DNA from: Clostridiales bacterium
GTDB taxonomy: Bacteria > Bacillota > Clostridia > Christensenellales > Aristaeellaceae
NCBI GenBank assembly: GCA_015056155.1
Contig: SVGU01000003.1
Coordinates: 1-64,000 of the forward strand
Direction: 5' to 3'
DNA length: 64,000 bases
The position numbers and the translations under genes are program-made. Of the stretch, positions 59,287 through 64,000 are shown piece by piece. Under the pieces are notes generated by a model. It did not search any database and was not told the origin of the DNA. It saw nothing but the letters and a program-made list of their open reading frames with translations. The first letter of the stretch is position 1, and the number at the start of each line of letters is the position of its first letter.

Positions 59287-61834
59287 GCTGCTTACTCTGG
59301 CGCTCCTGATCGTGATGCTGTGCACCTGCTGGCTGCCTGCCTTCGCGGAGGGGGCGGCAGGCGCGAACGTCCCGGAGGGCTACAAGCTGGTGGCGGAGAA
59401 CAGCCGCTTCAACCTGTACCTGCAGGAAACGACGATGGCCGTGGTCATCGAGCGCAAGGATAACGGTGCGGTCATGTACTCCACCGTCCAGAACCCCAAC
59501 ACCGGCAACGCCACGTGGAAGGGCTTCTACCAGTCCGGCATCGTCATCGAATACCTCGAGGACGTGAAGGACAAGGCCATTCAGGCCGACCTGATCAACA
59601 ATGCCAACACCATCGAGTACACCTACGGCGAGAACGCCTTCACGGCGCACATCACCTTCACCGATCTGGGCATCGCCTTTGACGTGAAGGTGTCGATGGA
59701 CGAGGAAGGCATGCACGTGGCCATGGACGAGGCGTCCATCGTGGAAACGAAGGACGAGGTCTTCCTGATCGCCCTGAACGATGCGGGCGAGGAGGAGCGC
59801 ATCGACCTGACCAAGTACACCAAGACCGCCGAGGAGACCGAATACGTGCTCTACACGGCGGACGGCAAGAGCGTGATCCTCAACAAGACCTACTATGTCT
59901 CCGGCAAGGAAGACAACGTGACGGTCAAGAATGTTGAGGGCACCGCGCAGATGACCGTCCCGCTGGCAGAGGGCACGAAGAACGTCTTCAACATCCAGGC
60001 GACCGACGCCGCCGGCAAGGCTGTCGAGGTCGACCCGACGACCATCACCGGCGTGCAGAAGAACCTCTACCTCACCGGCACCGGCAAGGACGGCACGGCG
60101 CTGCGCATCCCCAAGGACCGCGTCGTTTCCGTCAGCGAGTACTCCTACACCATCGCCTCCGTGTTCGTGTATCCCTACATGGGCCACAGCCGGGCAGGCG
60201 AGGGCCAGGGATACATGATCATCCCCGATGGTCAGGGCGCTGTCGTCGGCTTTGAGAACAACGAGGGCCGCTATTCCACCCCCTACGACAAGCCCGTCTA
60301 CGGCGTGAACATCGGCGTGGAGGATCAGGCGTTCTCCGAGGCCCGCGTGCTGGCTGAAGACGTGCTGGCGCCCTTCTTCGGCATGGTGCACACGGACAGC
60401 GGCATCGCGGTGCTGGGCGTGATCGAGGAGGGCGACATCGCCGCCCGCATCCAGGCCTACCCCAACGGCGTGCGTAACCTGCCCTTTGACTGGGTGACGG
60501 CCAAGTACACCTACCGCTTCGTGTTCCAGCAGCCCATGGGCCCCGGCTCGGGCAACGTGGCGACCCGCAACGAGCATCGCCGCAACTTCGACATCCGCCA
60601 GCACTTCCTGCTGGAGTGCGGCGAGACGGCTGATTACGCCGGTCTGGCCGCGGCATACCGCAGCTACCTGATCGCCAACAACACCTTCGCGCAGGCGGAG
60701 GACCGCCCCTTCGATGTGCAGGTGGACTTCCTGGGCATGGAGCGCGAGAACTTCATTCTCGGCAAGCAGGACGTGGCGATGACGACCTTCGAGCAGGCGG
60801 GGGAGATCCTGTCCGAGCTGAAGGCGGAGAATGTGGAGCACATCAGCGCCGTGTACCGCGGTTGGCAGACGAACGGTCTGACCGGCGGCGTGCCCACGGA
60901 CAGCTACAGCCCTGCCGGCTCTCTGGGCGGCAAGAAGGGCCTGGCGCAGCTGTGCGAGAAGGTTGCGGAGATGGGTTACAACCTGTCCCTGGAGACCGAT
61001 CTGCTGAGCCTGAACATCGAGACCCATCCGGCCCTGACCTTCAGCGCGTTCAAGAAGATCACCTCGCAGACCTGGTCGAAGCCTACCTTCGGCAAGGTGT
61101 ATGCAACGCTGAACTACCTGACCCCCGCCACCACCCGCGACATCGGCATGAAGCTGATCGACGCGCTGAACAAGGCGGAGATCAAGGGCGTCGCCTTCAC
61201 CGGCATCACCCAGCTGCTCTCGGATTACTACCATCAGGACAAGTACCACGACACGAGCGAGATGGCGGAGCACTACGAGGCCGTCATCAGCAAGGCGAAT
61301 GAGACCATGTCCACCAACCTCATCAGCGCCAACGCGTACCTGTGGAAGCATGCCAACGTCCTGAGCGACCTGCCCATTGCCGGCAGCGACTACACCTACA
61401 CCGATGCGGAGATCCCGTTCCTGACCATTGCGCTGTCCGGACAGATCCCGTATTACGTGGAGTACACCAACTTCCAGGCGAACACGCAGGAGTTCTTCCT
61501 GCACCTGGTGGAGCAGGGCGCGCGTCCTTCCTTCCTGCTGACGATGGAGGACCCGATCGAGCTGCAGAACTCCAACTCTTCCAACATCTACTCCTCCCGC
61601 TATGATCTGTACAAGACCCTGATCGTGGAGTGGTATGCGGAGCTGAATGCGCTGTACGAGACGGTCGGCGCGGACGGCATGATCGTCGATCATGTCCGCT
61701 CCGGCGACATGGTGTGCGTCACCTGGTCCAACGGCACGAAGGTCTACCTGAACTTCGGCGACTATGAGGGCACGATGGACGGCGTCACGCTCGCAAAAAT
61801 GAGCTATGAGGTGGTGAACGGCAATGGCAACTAA
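59270..61834 (+). CDS. DUF5696 domain protein, secreted (glycosidase-like)
   Basis: An 854-aa exported protein. Signal peptide LLTLALLIVMLCTCWLPAFA, then EGAAG. Residues 40-250 are beta strands; from about 310 (YPYMGHSRAGEGQGYMIIPD) to the end is the DUF5696 region with a probable TIM barrel (VDFLGMERENFILGKQDVAM, ISAVYRGWQTNGLTGG, GYNLSLETDLLSLN, KGVAFTGITQLLSDYY). DUF5696 proteins are found next to sugar ABC genes and look like glycoside hydrolases without confirmed activity. TTG 59270 is chosen: GGAGAGGTGG is nearby and it gives a clean signal peptide; an ATG at 59249 is inside that motif. Confidence 0.85.
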   Translation: MSRESKLLTLALLIVMLCTCWLPAFAEGAAGANVPEGYKLVAENSRFNLYLQETTMAVVIERKDNGAVMYSTVQNPNTGNATWKGFYQSGIVIEYLEDVKDKAIQADLINNANTIEYTYGENAFTAHITFTDLGIAFDVKVSMDEEGMHVAMDEASIVETKDEVFLIALNDAGEEERIDLTKYTKTAEETEYVLYTADGKSVILNKTYYVSGKEDNVTVKNVEGTAQMTVPLAEGTKNVFNIQATDAAGKAVEVDPTTITGVQKNLYLTGTGKDGTALRIPKDRVVSVSEYSYTIASVFVYPYMGHSRAGEGQGYMIIPDGQGAVVGFENNEGRYSTPYDKPVYGVNIGVEDQAFSEARVLAEDVLAPFFGMVHTDSGIAVLGVIEEGDIAARIQAYPNGVRNLPFDWVTAKYTYRFVFQQPMGPGSGNVATRNEHRRNFDIRQHFLLECGETADYAGLAAAYRSYLIANNTFAQAEDRPFDVQVDFLGMERENFILGKQDVAMTTFEQAGEILSELKAENVEHISAVYRGWQTNGLTGGVPTDSYSPAGSLGGKKGLAQLCEKVAEMGYNLSLETDLLSLNIETHPALTFSAFKKITSQTWSKPTFGKVYATLNYLTPATTRDIGMKLIDALNKAEIKGVAFTGITQLLSDYYHQDKYHDTSEMAEHYEAVISKANETMSTNLISANAYLWKHANVLSDLPIAGSDYTYTDAEIPFLTIALSGQIPYYVEYTNFQANTQEFFLHLVEQGARPSFLLTMEDPIELQNSNSSNIYSSRYDLYKTLIVEWYAELNALYETVGADGMIVDHVRSGDMVCVTWSNGTKVYLNFGDYEGTMDGVTLAKMSYEVVNGNGN

Positions 61835-62816
61835 AGAAAACAATGTGAGCAAGCAGGAAATCGCCATCGCGCCGAAGAAACCTTCTAAGCGGCAGCCGAT
61901 CCCCCACGAAAACAAACACCGCATCACCAAGCGGAAAATGCGCGAGTGGATGTACGGCTACATCTTCCTCGCTCCGTGGATCATCGGCGTCATCATCTTC
62001 TTCGTCATTTCCATGTTCAAATCGCTGTACTGGAGCTTCTACAACGTGGAGGTCTTCAACGGCGTGAACACCTACCCCCTGGCGCACTGGTATGACAACT
62101 ACGTCAGCGTCTTCACCCTGGAGACGGACCTGCCCACGACCCTGGGCTCCTTCACCATCTCGCTCATCCTGCAGCTGCCGATCATCGTGGCGTTCTCGCT
62201 GATCATCGCCATGCTGCTCAACAGCAAGATCCGCTGCCGCAGCCTGTTCCGCATGATCTTCTTCCTGCCGGTCATCATCGCGACCGGCCCGGTGATGAGC
62301 ATGCTGACGGCGCAGGGCGTCGCATCCGTGCCCATGATGAGCGAGGGCGGTCTCGCGGCCCTGCTGGGCGGTCTGCCGACGTTCCTGTCGGAGCCGATCA
62401 CGGAGCTGTTCAACTCCCTGATCCTGATCCTGTGGAACTCGGGCATCCAGATCCTGATCTTCCTCTCCGGCCTGCAGAAGGTCTCCACGACCATGTACGA
62501 GGCTGCGAAGATCGACGGCGCCAACGGCTGGGAGACCTTCTGGAAGATCACCCTGCCGATCGTGAAGCCCATCATCCTGCTGAACTCGGTGTACACGGTC
62601 GTTTCTCTGGCGACCAGCGGCGACAATGAGATCATCGAGCTGATCTACGCCGCCACCTACACCACGCCCTGGACCAAGGGCTATGAGTACGGCATGGCCT
62701 TCAACTGGATCTACACGGCGATCATCGCGGTGATCCTGGTGCTTGTTTTCCTCCTGCTGAAGGAGAAGAGCGACAAGAAGGTCAAGTACGAAAAGCGCCT
62801 TGTGCGCCTGCGCTAA
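61824..62816 (+). CDS. sugar ABC permease, MalF type (pair 2)
   Basis: A 330-aa permease with a basic cytoplasmic N-terminus of about 40 residues (KKPSKRQPIPHENKHRITKR), six membrane segments, and EAA loop YEAAKIDGANGWETFWKI near residue 230. It overlaps the DUF5696 gene by 11 bases. Distinct in sequence from pair 1. Confidence 0.95.
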   Translation: MATKENNVSKQEIAIAPKKPSKRQPIPHENKHRITKRKMREWMYGYIFLAPWIIGVIIFFVISMFKSLYWSFYNVEVFNGVNTYPLAHWYDNYVSVFTLETDLPTTLGSFTISLILQLPIIVAFSLIIAMLLNSKIRCRSLFRMIFFLPVIIATGPVMSMLTAQGVASVPMMSEGGLAALLGGLPTFLSEPITELFNSLILILWNSGIQILIFLSGLQKVSTTMYEAAKIDGANGWETFWKITLPIVKPIILLNSVYTVVSLATSGDNEIIELIYAATYTTPWTKGYEYGMAFNWIYTAIIAVILVLVFLLLKEKSDKKVKYEKRLVRLR

Positions 62817-62831
62817 AGGAGGGGAAAGAGC

Positions 62832-63845
62832 ATGAAAATCAGAAATATCCCCAAGAGCGCGCGCAAGGACTACTACAAGAAGGTATTCTTCGGCAGCAAC
62901 GACCGCCGCGGCGTCATCATGACCTTCGTGGTCTACCTGCTGCTGATCACCATCGCCTTCATCTACCTGTACCCGGTGCTGTACATGTTCTCCCGTTCGC
63001 TGATGGACAAGAAGGATCTGCTGGACGCATCTGCCAAGTGGATCCCCAGCACCATCACGGCCAGCAACTACACCTCGGCCATCGCGACGATGGACTACTG
63101 GAATTCGCTGGGCAAGAACGTGGCCATCGCACTGGTGTCCACGATCTGTCAGGTGTTCGTCTGCTCCTGGGTCGGCTACGGCTTTGCGCGCTATAAGTTC
63201 CCGGGCAAGTACCTGTGGATGGGCATCCTGATCCTGTCCTTCCTGCTGCCCCCGCAGACGACGGCGGTGCCGAACTTCCTCCTGTTCAACAACGATATCC
63301 CGCTGTTCTTCAAGAACCTGTTTGGCGTCAACATGTCGATCATCGACGGCACGCTCAAGCCCTTCATCATCACCTCGATCCTCGGTCAGGGTCTGAAGAG
63401 CTGCCTGTGCATCCTGATCTTCTTCAACTTCCACCGTCAGGTGCCCCAGTCGCTGATCGAGGCTTCCGAGATCGACGGCGCGGGCCACATCAAGGCGTAC
63501 TTCCAGATCGCGATCCCGCTGTCCATGGCGGCGATCATCGTGGTCACGCTGTTCTCCTTCGTCTGGTACTGGAACGAGGTTGACATCGTCCGTACCTACC
63601 TGGGCAGCAGCAACGACCGCAACAAGGGTCTGACGACGCTGATGCTGGAGCTGAACAAGTTCGAGGACAGCTACAACGCGGTCTACGCGACGCACGCGCA
63701 GTCCACCACGTCCACCAACAAGCTCAACGACGCAATCAAGATGGCCGGCACGATGCTGTCCATCGCGCCCCTGCTGGTGATGTACTTCTTCCTGCAGAAG
63801 CAATTCGTTGAGTCCGTCGACAAGGCTGGTATCACCGGCGAATAA
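62832..63845 (+). CDS. sugar ABC permease, MalG type (pair 2)
   Basis: A 337-aa permease with six membrane segments and the EAA motif IEASEIDGAGHIKAYFQI near residue 215. The last helix is followed by QKQFVESVDKAGITGE, typical of LacG/MalG-type C-termini. Follows its partner by 15 bp with GGAGGGG before the ATG. Confidence 0.95.
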   Translation: MKIRNIPKSARKDYYKKVFFGSNDRRGVIMTFVVYLLLITIAFIYLYPVLYMFSRSLMDKKDLLDASAKWIPSTITASNYTSAIATMDYWNSLGKNVAIALVSTICQVFVCSWVGYGFARYKFPGKYLWMGILILSFLLPPQTTAVPNFLLFNNDIPLFFKNLFGVNMSIIDGTLKPFIITSILGQGLKSCLCILIFFNFHRQVPQSLIEASEIDGAGHIKAYFQIAIPLSMAAIIVVTLFSFVWYWNEVDIVRTYLGSSNDRNKGLTTLMLELNKFEDSYNAVYATHAQSTTSTNKLNDAIKMAGTMLSIAPLLVMYFFLQKQFVESVDKAGITGE

Positions 63846-63857
63846 GGGTCTTTGACC

Positions 63858-63930
63858 CATCCTCCCTGCTCCGGTGCGCCGGGGCAGGGGAGGCTCCATC
63901 CCTTCGGATCAAAGCCTGGTCAGAGGCTTT
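63858..63930. other. two hairpins between permease pair 2 and the next binding protein
   Basis: CCTCCCTGCTCCGG with CCGGGGCAGGGGAGG (63858-63891) and AAAGCC with GGCTTT (63911-63930). Neither has a T-run directly after it. They may protect the upstream mRNA or mark a processing point so that the binding-protein gene is expressed at a different level. Confidence 0.55.
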
Positions 63931-63958
63931 AGATTAAATATTAAAGGAGGACACCCCA

Positions 63959-64000
63959 ATGAAGAAGCTGGTTTCCCTGGTTCTGGCTCTGTGCATGGTG
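63959..64000 (+). CDS. start of a secreted protein, probably a sugar-binding protein (partial)
   Basis: Fourteen codons before the window ends: MKKLVSLVLALCMV, a signal-peptide N-terminus preceded by AAAGGAGG. The position after permease pair 2 and the signal sequence suggest the family 1 solute-binding lipoprotein for that pair. Truncated by the window edge, so identity is inference. Confidence 0.6.
   Translation, partial: MKKLVSLVLALCMV

Noticed and set aside
1-64000. tRNA, rRNA or prophage
   Set aside because: I found no tRNA cloverleaf, rRNA signature or phage structural gene while reading both strands, though a reading by eye could miss a lone tRNA.

Overview
The window looks like a chromosomal segment of an anaerobic, fairly GC-rich Firmicute of the Clostridia. 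Evidence: strong GGAGG-type ribosome binding sites, frequent GTG and TTG starts, sigma-A promoters of the TTGACA-N17-TATAAT type, a CIRCE site, ARG boxes, PyrDB/PyrK and PyrB/PyrI pairs, HisZ, DUF896, and many secreted or envelope proteins with Ala-Glu signal cleavage sites. A gut or rumen Christensenellales-like lineage is my guess only. I see no rRNA, tRNA, CRISPR array, phage genes or transposase.

Region by region. 1-3300 (-): an envelope operon (GT2-GtrA glycosyltransferase, a 43-aa membrane peptide, a phosphodiester glycosidase-like protein, an Lgt-like membrane protein, DUF896). 3486-6619: Cys-tRNA(Pro) deacylase, a serine hydrolase, an F420 ligase-like protein and a secreted metallo-beta-lactamase-fold protein. 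6680-12711 (-): a his operon hisZ-G-D-B-A and a GNAT-HisI-HisE fusion, behind a consensus promoter with a palindrome in the initially transcribed region. 12895-14711: a secreted protein with a duplicated domain. 14768-17136 (-): ruvC-ruvA-ruvB. 18692-20020: argG under an ARG box. 20070-28095: a pyr operon pyrC-K-D-F-(S23 protein)-E-(ABC pair)-B-I.

28116-37594 is mixed: an acetyltransferase, DUF805, a large membrane protein, an RNHCP protein, an HTH-S24 regulator, a three-gene ABC exporter behind an intrinsic attenuator, and a 290-bp tandem duplication that copied the 5' end of a methyltransferase. 37676-48508 holds htpG under CIRCE, an ECF sigma/DUF4349/SIMPL cassette, and an ArgR-linked amino-acid ABC transporter whose permease carries an extracytoplasmic domain. 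48590-64000 is a carbohydrate locus: GH27 alpha-galactosidase diverging from GH43, a giant CBM-plus-solute-binding fusion, two MalF/MalG-type permease pairs, an NHL-propeller/Yip1 membrane protein, a DUF5696 protein and the start of a second binding protein. No ATPase is encoded, so a shared MsmX-type ATPase is presumably used.

The most unusual signal is a family of 7-bp-period repeats (unit ATTCGGA, with a conserved ATGCGGA third unit). They occur as single arrays or inverted pairs between genes of the his and pyr operons and beside the HTH-S24 gene. One inverted pair exactly encloses an AT-richer gene for an S23-type four-helix-bundle protein inside the pyr operon, which looks like a complete IVS-like element with ORF-less relatives elsewhere in the window.
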